Positions 16,787 through 24,871 of a DNA stretch of 58,257 bases are shown piece by piece (position 1 is the stretch's first letter; every line of letters starts with the position of its first letter). Origin of the DNA: Desulfurococcales archaeon (GTDB taxonomy: Archaea > Thermoproteota > Thermoprotei_A > Sulfolobales > NBVN01); NCBI GenBank assembly GCA_023255965.1, contig JAGDWE010000056.1:1-58257 (forward strand), in the 5' to 3' direction. The notes under the pieces are model-generated. The model was not told where the DNA came from and ran no database searches. It worked only from the letters and a program-made list of their open reading frames with translations. The position numbers and the translations under genes are program-made.

Positions 16787-17046
16787 GAGACCCTACTAAA
16801 GTGTTAATTAGGCCCTTAGTTACTGAGAAAGCATTAAATTACATCGAGAAATATAATACGTTGGTTTTCATCGTTGATATAAATTCCACTAAAAATGATA
16901 TAAGGAACGCCGTAGAAAGGCTATTTAACGTTAAGGTTGATGAGGTCAGAACTACAATAACACCTAAGGGTGAAAAGAAGGCCTACATAAGATTAAGTAA
17001 AGAAGCTAAAGCCTCGGAGGTGGCAACTAAGCTAGGTGTGCTGTAA
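16783..17046 (+). CDS. rpl23: Ribosomal protein uL23
   Basis: An 87-residue large-subunit protein at the exit-tunnel rim, a docking site for SRP. LIRPLVTEKALN and the C-terminal KVDEVRTTITPKGEKKAYIRL are standard. It starts at a TTG that overlaps the L4 stop (TTGA), a tight coupling. Confidence 0.93.
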   Translation: MRDPTKVLIRPLVTEKALNYIEKYNTLVFIVDINSTKNDIRNAVERLFNVKVDEVRTTITPKGEKKAYIRLSKEAKASEVATKLGVL

Positions 17047-17059
17047 GGAGGTGAGGAGT

Positions 17060-17791
17060 ATGGGCAAGAGAATATTAGCTCAAAGAATGGGCAGAGGGTC
17101 GCCAGTATTTCGTAGTCCATCGCATATTCATATAGCGCCTGCTAAATATCCACCAATAATGGATAAAACCTTAAGCGGGGTTGTAGCGGATCTTGTCCAC
17201 GATCCCGGGAGATGGGTTCCATTAGCTCATATTAGGTTAGAAAATGGTTATGAGTACTACATACCGGCAGCTGAGGGAATGTATGTAGGTCAGGTGGTTT
17301 ACATAGGTCCGGAGGCACCTATAGCTGTAGGTAATACATTACCCTTAAGTAGTATACCTGAAGGTACTAAGATATATAACATTGAATTAAGGCCTGGTGA
17401 TGGGGGTAAGTTATCTAGACAGGCTGGTAGTTATGCGGTAATAGTGGGTAGGAGTGGTAGGTACACGATCGTGAGATTACCAAGCGGTAAGCTTAAGACG
17501 ATATTAAGTAGCGCAAGAGCTACCATAGGTGTGCCAGCAGGGGGTGGTAGGATTGAAAAGCCATTACTGAAGGCTGGCGCTTCATACCATAAATGGAAAG
17601 TTAAGGCTAGGAAATGGCCTAGAGTTAGGGGTGTAGCAATGAACGCGGTATCACATCCACACGGCGGTGGTTCACATCAGAGCGTTTCAGCGCCATCTAC
17701 AGTATCTAGAAATGCTCCTCCGGGACGTAAAGTCGGCCATATAGCAGCTAGGAGAACCGGTAGAAAGAAAGGAAGCAGGGTAAAGCAATAA
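17060..17791 (+). CDS. rpl2: Ribosomal protein uL2
   Basis: Large-subunit protein of 243 residues needed for peptidyl-transferase assembly. The ATG at 17060 is preceded by AAGGAGGTGAGG, a strong ribosome-binding sequence, so the longer frame from 17036 is not used. Motifs include GKRILAQRMGRGSPVFR, RPGDGGKLSRQAGSYAVI (about 113-130), and the conserved MNAVSHPHGGGSHQ with the catalytic-region His (about 193-206). Confidence 0.96.
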   Translation: MGKRILAQRMGRGSPVFRSPSHIHIAPAKYPPIMDKTLSGVVADLVHDPGRWVPLAHIRLENGYEYYIPAAEGMYVGQVVYIGPEAPIAVGNTLPLSSIPEGTKIYNIELRPGDGGKLSRQAGSYAVIVGRSGRYTIVRLPSGKLKTILSSARATIGVPAGGGRIEKPLLKAGASYHKWKVKARKWPRVRGVAMNAVSHPHGGGSHQSVSAPSTVSRNAPPGRKVGHIAARRTGRKKGSRVKQ

Positions 17792-17799
17792 ACATTATA

Positions 17800-17850
17800 A
17801 GTCAGATTCTACAATACATCATTGGATCAGTTTTTGCACCCATCATCATG
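17800..17850 (-). ncRNA. Box C/D guide sRNA overlapping the stop codon of its neighbour
   Basis: Read on the minus strand the boxes are C ATGATGA (17849-17843), D' CTGA (17830-17827), C' ATGATGT (17822-17816) and D CTGA (17805-17802), with 12-nt and about 10-nt guides (TGGGTGCAAAAA and TTGTAGAAT). The C box starts within the last codons of the DUF357/nucleotidyltransferase gene and includes its TGA stop, so the sRNA is probably processed from that messenger. It fills the gap between convergent L2 and this gene. Targets were not assigned. Confidence 0.82.
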
Positions 17851-18547
17851 TCCTACAGTATGTATCAATTATCTTCTTAATAATTTTTGAAGTGCTTGCT
17901 ACCTCGTCTTTGTATTTATTGGACAGCCTTAGAATCTTGACGTTTAAGTTCTTACTACTTACGTACCTCTTCAGCTCATCCTCATCTATAGGCTGATCAG
18001 GGCCTAACATTATTATATTTGGATTTACAACATCTACAGACTTAAATATATCTGATTCGTCGCCTAAGATAGCCCTGTACACATACCTAATCGAGCTAAC
18101 CAACTCAAGCCTAGTTAACTCGTCATTGACTGGCTCCCTATTCTTAATCCTCCTAACTGTTGAGTCCCTAGCAACAACTGCGTACACTAATCCCAGTTTA
18201 GAGGCCTCTCTAAGATAATATATGTGCCCTGGGTGAATGATGTCGAAGGTTCCTCCAACCATAACTCTGAGGATCTCTGGCTTACTCCACTTAAAGTCCA
18301 AGAATCCAAGAATCCTTAAAGAATCTAATAATCCTTCAGCATATGCAATGCAGGAAAGTGATGTAAAATAATCACCTTTCGTAAAGTAGTACCTAGCATC
18401 ATCGAGGTACATCCTACTTAACTTTACTAGCTCCTTAATCCTATCATCCCTTATTTCCTCCTGACGTATATCGTTTAATATCCTCTCAACACTCAGTATA
18501 TACTTAAGTAATCTACTAACTATGCTTTCATCTACAGTATATGTCAT
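17846..18547 (-). CDS. DUF357 domain fused to a nucleotidyltransferase domain
   Basis: The N-terminal half is a helical DUF357 domain (KGDYFTSLSCIAYAEGLLDSL, about residues 56-76). The C-terminal half is a HIGH-type cytidylyltransferase fold: GGTFDIIHPGHIYYLREA (about 98-115) with the nucleotide-binding HPGH, and a later STSKII in place of the usual ISST motif. Archaeal FAD synthetase RibL has the same C-terminal fold, so a nucleotidyl transfer to FMN or another small molecule is plausible but not shown. The ATG at 18547 follows GGTGGT and overlaps dph5 by 20 bp; the longer frame (18574) is less likely. Confidence 0.78.
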   Translation of the reverse strand: MTYTVDESIVSRLLKYILSVERILNDIRQEEIRDDRIKELVKLSRMYLDDARYYFTKGDYFTSLSCIAYAEGLLDSLRILGFLDFKWSKPEILRVMVGGTFDIIHPGHIYYLREASKLGLVYAVVARDSTVRRIKNREPVNDELTRLELVSSIRYVYRAILGDESDIFKSVDVVNPNIIMLGPDQPIDEDELKRYVSSKNLNVKILRLSNKYKDEVASTSKIIKKIIDTYCRT

Positions 18548-19316
18548 TAATAACCACCAATGCCTCCTCTTCAATAAAGTGCAACTTAGGCGACGTTATG
18601 ATTAATGTATGCGGGGGCTTGCCGAAGTCGTACTCCATCAGCTTTTGTAAGGATCCGGAACATATCTTCATGTCCTGCCCTCCTAATCTACTCATACCAA
18701 CGGCTAAATTCTCCTTAGAGATTACCCCCTCACCTCGTAAGTTCTCTAATGTAAAGAGGGTATCTATAGCTTCACGTATAGACATAAAGAGCCCTCTTTC
18801 GACATCGATTTCAAGTAGGAGGAGCGTGTGTAGATTTCTTAACATATTCTCCTTCACAACATCATAGACGTACTCATAGACTATGCCATCTTTAGGGTAG
18901 GTAAGAGTAGCTATCTTCCCGAACTTATACACCATTAACCCAGATAAAGACATAGCTGCAGATACCACACTTACGCCAGGAACTATTTCAACGTTATACC
19001 CCCTCTTACGGGCCTCTATAACTAAGTTTATGTGAGTTGTAGCTATTAATGCATCGCCTGGAACTAATAAAGCTACATCGCCTTTCTTAAGTGCCTCAAA
19101 TATCATCTTCGCATTTAACTCCTCGATGTCCCTTCTATATAACACTTTGCAATCCCTTCCTAGAACTGCCCCCAACGACCTCCAATCATCAAGTAATACG
19201 CTTGTATAACCGTCTATGAATACTTCCTTGACCTTCCGTATCATGTTTAATGATTTTAACGTTAGATAATCTGATGAAAAACCTATGCCTATGATATAAA
19301 GGGTATTTGAGTTCAA
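18528..19316 (-). CDS. dph5: Diphthine synthase
   Basis: SAM-dependent methyltransferase that makes the methylated diphthine intermediate on the modified histidine of elongation factor 2. The 262-residue product belongs to the tetrapyrrole-methylase fold: TLYIIGIGFSSDYLTLKSL at the N-terminus, the KGDVALLVPGDALIATTH segment (about 74-91) and VEIVPGVSVVSAA (about 104-116). It overlaps the upstream unknown gene by 4 bp (ATGA) and the downstream gene by 20 bp. Confidence 0.93.
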   Translation of the reverse strand: MNSNTLYIIGIGFSSDYLTLKSLNMIRKVKEVFIDGYTSVLLDDWRSLGAVLGRDCKVLYRRDIEELNAKMIFEALKKGDVALLVPGDALIATTHINLVIEARKRGYNVEIVPGVSVVSAAMSLSGLMVYKFGKIATLTYPKDGIVYEYVYDVVKENMLRNLHTLLLLEIDVERGLFMSIREAIDTLFTLENLRGEGVISKENLAVGMSRLGGQDMKICSGSLQKLMEYDFGKPPHTLIITSPKLHFIEEEALVVINDIYCR

Positions 19317-19789
19317 TGCTCAACTAACACCTCATAACCTTCCACTACTAAGTCGATGTCGAGATTTAATAATTCTTTAAACCGATTAACTATATCCACC
19401 ACCCTCTGTAGTTGATTGTTGGGTATGTTAAAAATCACCCTGACCCCATTCTTACTTAGCTCGAAATCTCCCTTGAACTCATTAATTATACGACCTACGT
19501 TATTAAATAACTCATTGACCGTTATGTCTGGCTTTATGTAAACTTCAAGAACCACCTTCTTTACAATTTCGTTTATGAAATCGTATTTGATATGCAATTC
19601 GATTTTAGTGATTAAACATGGTTCCCTAACGCATTTAACAGTTAATGCAAAGGTTATATCGTTGGATGCGTACAACTCTGCCTCGGTAAGCGCCTGCATA
19701 AGAAGGTCGTGAGGTATAAGTGTAGATAGTATTTCCCTAGGCCCAGCACCTATGTATGTTTCCTTCCTCATAGGATTCACATGGTTCAC
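19313..19789 (-). CDS. Hypothetical protein upstream of dph5
   Basis: A 158-residue soluble protein of unknown family. The middle shows alternating hydrophobic strands (CLITKIELHIKYDF), and the end is a strand-helix pattern (VRVIFNIPNNQLQRVVDIVNRF). It has no metal-binding clusters apart from two cysteines around residues 53-58. It overlaps the dph5 start by 4 bp (ATGA), so the two are translated together. A role near translation-factor modification would be a guess from position. Confidence 0.6.
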   Translation of the reverse strand: MNHVNPMRKETYIGAGPREILSTLIPHDLLMQALTEAELYASNDITFALTVKCVREPCLITKIELHIKYDFINEIVKKVVLEVYIKPDITVNELFNNVGRIINEFKGDFELSKNGVRVIFNIPNNQLQRVVDIVNRFKELLNLDIDLVVEGYEVLVEH

Positions 19790-19842
19790 ATTATGTACAT
19801 TTTTAAGTTAGGTAAAATTTATTATGGAGTTGGGAAGCCTAG

Positions 19843-20133
19843 ATGAATATAGATCCGGCCGAATGGGTAGAAAGAGTGAGCAAATTAGCTCTTATCAATC
19901 TAAGTGAGGAGGAAAAGAAGCTACTAATTAAGGACATGGCACGTATTATCGATTTCTTTAACATGATAAACGAATTAAAGGGATTAGATGATGTTGAACC
20001 GCTATTTATGATGCCTAGAGGTGAACCTGTACTACGTGATGATGAGGTAGGTGAGTGCCTAAGTATTAATGAAGTTCTAATGAATGTTAAGGAGAAGGAG
20101 GACAGATTTATAAAGGGTCCTAGGACTGCTTAG
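19843..20133 (+). CDS. gatC: Glutamyl-tRNA(Gln)/Asp-tRNA(Asn) amidotransferase subunit C
   Basis: A 96-residue subunit that stabilises GatA and bridges it to GatB. The helical N-terminus (VSKLALINLSEEEKKLLIKD) and the FFNMINELKGLDDVEPLF segment (about 44-61) are typical. It is the first gene of gatC-gatA-gatB. Archaea normally use GatDE for Gln, so GatCAB here most likely makes Asn-tRNA. Confidence 0.9.
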   Translation: MNIDPAEWVERVSKLALINLSEEEKKLLIKDMARIIDFFNMINELKGLDDVEPLFMMPRGEPVLRDDEVGECLSINEVLMNVKEKEDRFIKGPRTA

Positions 20134-20143
20134 GTGACTTCCT

Positions 20144-21616
20144 ATGAAGAAGTTGATTGAAAACAATATAACCTACTTAGTAGAGCAATTTTATTCTAAC
20201 CCTTCGCTTATTGAAGAATATATACATGAGGTATATGAAGTCATAGGTAAGGTAGAGGATAGGGTTAAGTCGTACATAACCTTAAGACCTCTAGAGGATG
20301 TTTTAGATGAATTCCGTAAATTACGCGATAGAATCAAATACGGGTTTAAGGGGAGATTACTCGGTATAGCAGTAGCAGTGAAGGACTGCATAGTTACTAG
20401 GGGCATTAGAACTACGTGCGCCTCTAGGATGCTTCAAGATTTTATACCGCCCTATAATGCAACAGTAGTTGAAAGGATAATTAACGAGGGAGGCATAATA
20501 ATAGGTAAGACTAACATGGATGAGTTTGCCATGGGATCAACAACAGAGAATAGCGCATTTTACGTAACTAGAAATCCGTGGGATTTAAGTAGAGTGGCTG
20601 GAGGGTCGTCTGGCGGGAGTGCTGCAGCAGTGTCTTCACGCGAAGCAAGCATAGCCCTAGGAAGCGATACAGGAGGGTCCATACGAACCCCGGCCTCTTA
20701 CACTGGTACTGTGGGCATGAAGCCGACTTACGGCTTAGTGAGTAGGTATGGTTTAATAGCGTATGCTAATAGCTTGGAGCAGATAGGCCCCATAGCAAGG
20801 AACTTATCTGATCTAACATTAATGTTAAGCATAATCAGTGGCCATGACCCAAAGGATAGCACGTCCCTTAAGATCTATGATACTAATTATGATAGATATC
20901 TATCTAAGGCTCCGTTGAAGAATTATAAAATAGCTGTAATTAAGGAATGCATAGAGCAGGGAGTCGACAGGGCTGTCATGCAAGCGTTTAATAGAGCCAT
21001 TAGTAGATTTGAGAGCGAAGGATTAGAAGTTACTGAGGTAAGCATGCCCTTAATTAAGTATGGACTACCTGCTTACTATATAATAGCCGATGCTGAAGCT
21101 AGCTCTAATTTAGCAAGATACGATGGCATTAGATATGGTTACCATGTAGGGGTGGGCGAGAGATCATACGACGACGTCTATTCTGAGGTGCGTAGCTATG
21201 GATTTGGGTTAGAAGTTAAGAGAAGGATATTATTAGGGACCTTCGTATTAAGTGCTGGATATTACGACCAATACTATCTAAAGGCATTGAAAGTTAGGAG
21301 ATTACTACGCAACGAGTTTGTAAGAATATTTAATCGCTATGACTTTATAGCTATTCCAACGACTCCTACACCACCTCCTAAGGTTGGTGAGGCGATAGAT
21401 GATCCGTTAAAACTTTACCTCATGGATATATATACCGTGCTTGCTAATTTAGTTGGAATTCCTGCGATCTCGATACCCGCTGATATAGTTGATGGACTAC
21501 CCATCGGAATACAAATACTTGGACCGGAATTGAGTGAAGGTTACCTGATAAACATCGCATATATTTATGAGGAAATTTCAAAGTTGAGGGACTTAACGCC
21601 ACCCCTGGTGGTTTAG
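20144..21616 (+). CDS. gatA: Aspartyl/glutamyl-tRNA amidotransferase subunit A
   Basis: Amidase that releases ammonia from glutamine or asparagine for transamidation of mischarged tRNA. The 490-residue product has the Ser-cisSer-Lys triad: the lysine in VAVKDC (about 78), then GGSSGGSAAAVSS with the cis-Ser, and the nucleophilic Ser in GSDTGGSIRTPAS (about 181). It lies 10 bp after gatC and 1 bp before gatB. Confidence 0.95.
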   Translation: MKKLIENNITYLVEQFYSNPSLIEEYIHEVYEVIGKVEDRVKSYITLRPLEDVLDEFRKLRDRIKYGFKGRLLGIAVAVKDCIVTRGIRTTCASRMLQDFIPPYNATVVERIINEGGIIIGKTNMDEFAMGSTTENSAFYVTRNPWDLSRVAGGSSGGSAAAVSSREASIALGSDTGGSIRTPASYTGTVGMKPTYGLVSRYGLIAYANSLEQIGPIARNLSDLTLMLSIISGHDPKDSTSLKIYDTNYDRYLSKAPLKNYKIAVIKECIEQGVDRAVMQAFNRAISRFESEGLEVTEVSMPLIKYGLPAYYIIADAEASSNLARYDGIRYGYHVGVGERSYDDVYSEVRSYGFGLEVKRRILLGTFVLSAGYYDQYYLKALKVRRLLRNEFVRIFNRYDFIAIPTTPTPPPKVGEAIDDPLKLYLMDIYTVLANLVGIPAISIPADIVDGLPIGIQILGPELSEGYLINIAYIYEEISKLRDLTPPLVV

Positions 21617-21617
21617 A

Positions 21618-23090
21618 ATGGTAAGTAACAACGTTGTTATAGGCTTAGAGATCCATACACAAATAACCTCATTAAAGACAAAACTCTTTTGTTCCTGTCC
21701 ATCGGACTATAGGGGGAAACCTCCAAATACTAACGTATGCCCTACCTGCCTAGGACTTCCAGGTGCTTTACCTGTAGTTAATGTTAATGCCATTAAGGCC
21801 GCTATAATGGTCGCATTAGCACTAAGGTGTTCTATTAGCGATTTACTGGTATTCACCCGTAAGCACTACTTCTACCCAGACCTTCCTAAGAATTATCAAA
21901 TATCACAGTACGACGGCATAGGTAGCATGCCGATAGCAAAGAACGGTTATGTGATTTTGAACATCGACGGCAATATTAAGAAGATTAGAATCCGTAGGAT
22001 AAATATTGAGGAGGACCCGGGTAGGTTGATTTATCCGACAGGATCATTATTAACTAGCAAGTACACACTAATAGATTACAATAGATCCGGGATAGCATTA
22101 CTCGAAATAGTCACAGAACCCGATATATCTACCCCTAAAGAGGCTAAGGTGTTTATAGATAAGATCAGATCAATACTTGAACACCTAGGCATCACTGATC
22201 CTAACTTAGAGGGTTCTATAAGAGTTGACGCCAATATATCATTAGCTGGGGGTTCTAGAGTAGAGGTAAAGAACATAAGTTCACCAAAGGATGTGGAAAG
22301 AGCGTTGGCCTACGAAATAATACGGCAAAGTAAAATGTTAGGAAGTGGTGAGGTAGTTAGGAGAGAGACCAGACACTGGGATAGCGTTAGGAAGGTAACA
22401 GTACCATTAAGAGCTAAAGAATTAGAGGAGGATTATAGGTATTTCCCTGACCCAGATCTACCACCTATTAAAATTACTAAGGAACTTATAATGGATATAG
22501 CTTCAAAACTACCTGAATTACCTGACCAACGTATAGAGAGGTTCGTAAGAAGTTACGGCATTAGCGAATACCTGGCCAACGTATTAGTCCTCGAAAAATC
22601 CTTAGCAGACTACTTCGAAGAATGTGTAGGTATATGCGGTAACCCGGAGCTAGTGGGTAACATAGTAGTTAACGATTTAAAAAGATGGATCGACGAGCTC
22701 AACTTAGAAGTTATTGAAGCTAAGAAGCTGCTGCCGGCGAACCAGCTATGTAAATTAATTCAGTTATTAATCAATAACTCGATAAACATAAAGATATTAA
22801 AGGAGGTGCTTCCTAAGGCATTAAGAAGCGGGAAGGACGTAATATCTATAATATACGAAGAAGGTTATATGGATATATCCGATGAGAAAATGCTCATGAA
22901 GATCGTTGAAGAAGTATTTAAAGAGAACCAGCAGGCAGTTAAAGATGCCTTAGATAACCCTAAAGCCATTAATTACTTAGTAGGACAGGTAATGAAGAAA
23001 ACCAAGGGAAGAGCTAATCCAAGCATCACCAACAAGTTGATCACCATGAAGTTAGCTGAAATTAGAGGAACGCCTAAGAATGATCGATGA
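21618..23090 (+). CDS. gatB: Aspartyl/glutamyl-tRNA amidotransferase subunit B
   Basis: Subunit that activates the tRNA-bound acid with ATP and binds the tRNA. It begins VIGLEIHTQITSLKTKLFC. A zinc site is formed by CSCPSD and NVCPTC (about residues 24-43). KHYFYPDLPKNYQISQYD and the IGIEEDPG-like NIEEDPGRLI are present, and a YqeY-like tail domain ends the 490 residues. Its last 11 bp overlap the next gene. Confidence 0.95.
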   Translation: MVSNNVVIGLEIHTQITSLKTKLFCSCPSDYRGKPPNTNVCPTCLGLPGALPVVNVNAIKAAIMVALALRCSISDLLVFTRKHYFYPDLPKNYQISQYDGIGSMPIAKNGYVILNIDGNIKKIRIRRINIEEDPGRLIYPTGSLLTSKYTLIDYNRSGIALLEIVTEPDISTPKEAKVFIDKIRSILEHLGITDPNLEGSIRVDANISLAGGSRVEVKNISSPKDVERALAYEIIRQSKMLGSGEVVRRETRHWDSVRKVTVPLRAKELEEDYRYFPDPDLPPIKITKELIMDIASKLPELPDQRIERFVRSYGISEYLANVLVLEKSLADYFEECVGICGNPELVGNIVVNDLKRWIDELNLEVIEAKKLLPANQLCKLIQLLINNSINIKILKEVLPKALRSGKDVISIIYEEGYMDISDEKMLMKIVEEVFKENQQAVKDALDNPKAINYLVGQVMKKTKGRANPSITNKLITMKLAEIRGTPKNDR

Positions 23091-24033
23091 GTTAATTAAT
23101 AGAGTAGTTAATAACGTCAAAGACCTCAATTTTATGCGTAGTTTATTGGACGAAGCCGCTGATATATTAAGTTACGAGTATGAGAGGAATAAGGGCCTTG
23201 TCGAAGTACCAGCAAATGGCAATTACTTAATAATTGGTGACCTCCACGGTGACCTAATATCACTTAAATACATATTAAGTAATGTAAGAGGCTTGGACGA
23301 CAGTAGCCTAATATTCCTAGGCGATTACGTTGATAGAGGAAGATATCAACTTGAAACTCTGTCATCAATACTCTACATTAAATTAAAACACCCGGATAAA
23401 GTGTTTGTGTTAAGAGGCAATCACGAACCCCCTGATTTCCTGCCTGTTTACCCCCATGACTTCCCTAAAGAACTAGTAAGGACCTACGGATTTTTAGAGG
23501 GTAGAAGTATATACTCAAGGTTCACTCAATTATTTCAATTACTCCCTCACGCGTTAATAGTTGAACGCGTTGCGCTGGTGCTACACGGCGGCCCTCCAGT
23601 CCATAATATTGGTACAGCATCTAATAGATATGAGTACTTGCTAGGAGTAGATGATGAAGATAGGATTAAGATATTGGAAAGCGTATTATGGAATGATCCA
23701 ATTGAGGGAGAACCCTACTTCCTTCCTTCATATCGTGGTGCTGGATATATGTTTGGTTACAAGATCACCGAAGCTGCATTGCAGAAAACCGGTGCCGTAG
23801 TTATAGTTAGGGGTCATGAACCGTGCGTAAATGGATTTAAATTCAACCATAACATGAAGGTGGTTACCATATTCAGTCGTTTAGGAGCGCCGTATAATAA
23901 TAATGCCGCCTCATTTATGAAGCTTAACATAACTGATGGCGATATAACTACATCAGACTTTAATAAAGTAATTACTAAGATAGCTGGCAGCATTATAACG
24001 TTCACGTATAATGACCTAAAGAGCGTCCTCTAA
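23080..24033 (+). CDS. PP1/PP2A-family serine/threonine phosphatase
   Basis: Metallophosphatase of 317 residues with all signature blocks: GDLHGD (about 49-54), GDYVDRG (82-88), RGNHE (113-117) and LHGGPP (about 169-174). The two-metal centre should therefore be intact and the enzyme should dephosphorylate Ser/Thr of archaeal proteins in the cytosol. It overlaps gatB by 11 bp. The link to GatCAB is probably organisational only. Confidence 0.88.
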   Translation: MIDELINRVVNNVKDLNFMRSLLDEAADILSYEYERNKGLVEVPANGNYLIIGDLHGDLISLKYILSNVRGLDDSSLIFLGDYVDRGRYQLETLSSILYIKLKHPDKVFVLRGNHEPPDFLPVYPHDFPKELVRTYGFLEGRSIYSRFTQLFQLLPHALIVERVALVLHGGPPVHNIGTASNRYEYLLGVDDEDRIKILESVLWNDPIEGEPYFLPSYRGAGYMFGYKITEAALQKTGAVVIVRGHEPCVNGFKFNHNMKVVTIFSRLGAPYNNNAASFMKLNITDGDITTSDFNKVITKIAGSIITFTYNDLKSVL

Positions 24034-24116
24034 CATATCACACCCTCATCCTGCGATAAAGAGGACAGATAATTGCTATTAAAAACTTATTACATCTTAA
24101 TCAGTAGTACTAAGAG

Positions 24117-24848
24117 GTGACGCCCATCGCAGGTTACGATTTAAGCGAGATGTTCTCAATCAGGTTTAGTAAGGAGGATTTGGAAGCATTAAAAAGCGTC
24201 TTAAGCGAGATGAAGAACGTTGTTGAAATCCAAACATTTATTGGAGATATATGTGCGTTCTGTAGCGATACAGTTAGGTTGATCGACCTACTCTCTTCCT
24301 TAAGCCCTAAGGTTGGTGATGAACCGCTATTAAAGCATAGGGTATATCACTATAGAAAAGATGGTGTAGAGGTCTTTAAGAAATACAACATAACCCGTAT
24401 TCCATCAGTTGTCTTGCTAGAAGGTCAAATAAGATATATCGGAATGCCAGCAGGTGAGGAGCTTAGGGGATTTATTGAAACAATATTAAGATTAAGCAGC
24501 GGTAATAGCGGATTATCATCTAAAACTGTGAGCGAGCTAAGTAAAGTTAGCGGAAAAGTGCATATTGAGGTTATAGTAACACCTATGTGTCCCTATTGTC
24601 CATATGCTGCATTCATATCAAATATGTTCGCGTTCGAATCATTTAAGAACGGAAACAAGAATATTATATCGGACATTATAGAAGCTTATGAAAACCCCGA
24701 CATAGCAGATAGATATGGTGTTATGAGCGTGCCGGCCATAGCTATAAATGGTGAGATGGAATTCATAGGAGTCCCAAGTGAGGAGGAATTACTGGCTAAG
24801 ATCTCTGAAGCTCCAAGGAGAAAAGGATATAAAACACATAGATACTAA
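24117..24848 (+). CDS. Protein disulfide oxidoreductase, two thioredoxin folds
   Basis: A 243-residue protein with two tandem thioredoxin/glutaredoxin-like domains. The first has CAFC (about residues 45-48) and the second CPYC (about 159-162). Each is followed by the cis-Pro region (TRIPSVV and MSVPAIA). This is the hyperthermophile PDO family that forms intracellular disulfides and can reduce ribonucleotide reductase. It lies next to, and convergent with, a class II reductase gene, its plausible client. It starts at GTG; the promoter shows ATTAAAAAC about 38 nt before it. Confidence 0.85.
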   Translation: MTPIAGYDLSEMFSIRFSKEDLEALKSVLSEMKNVVEIQTFIGDICAFCSDTVRLIDLLSSLSPKVGDEPLLKHRVYHYRKDGVEVFKKYNITRIPSVVLLEGQIRYIGMPAGEELRGFIETILRLSSGNSGLSSKTVSELSKVSGKVHIEVIVTPMCPYCPYAAFISNMFAFESFKNGNKNIISDIIEAYENPDIADRYGVMSVPAIAINGEMEFIGVPSEEELLAKISEAPRRKGYKTHRY

Positions 24849-24871
24849 CCCCTTTAGAATAGTTCATAACA

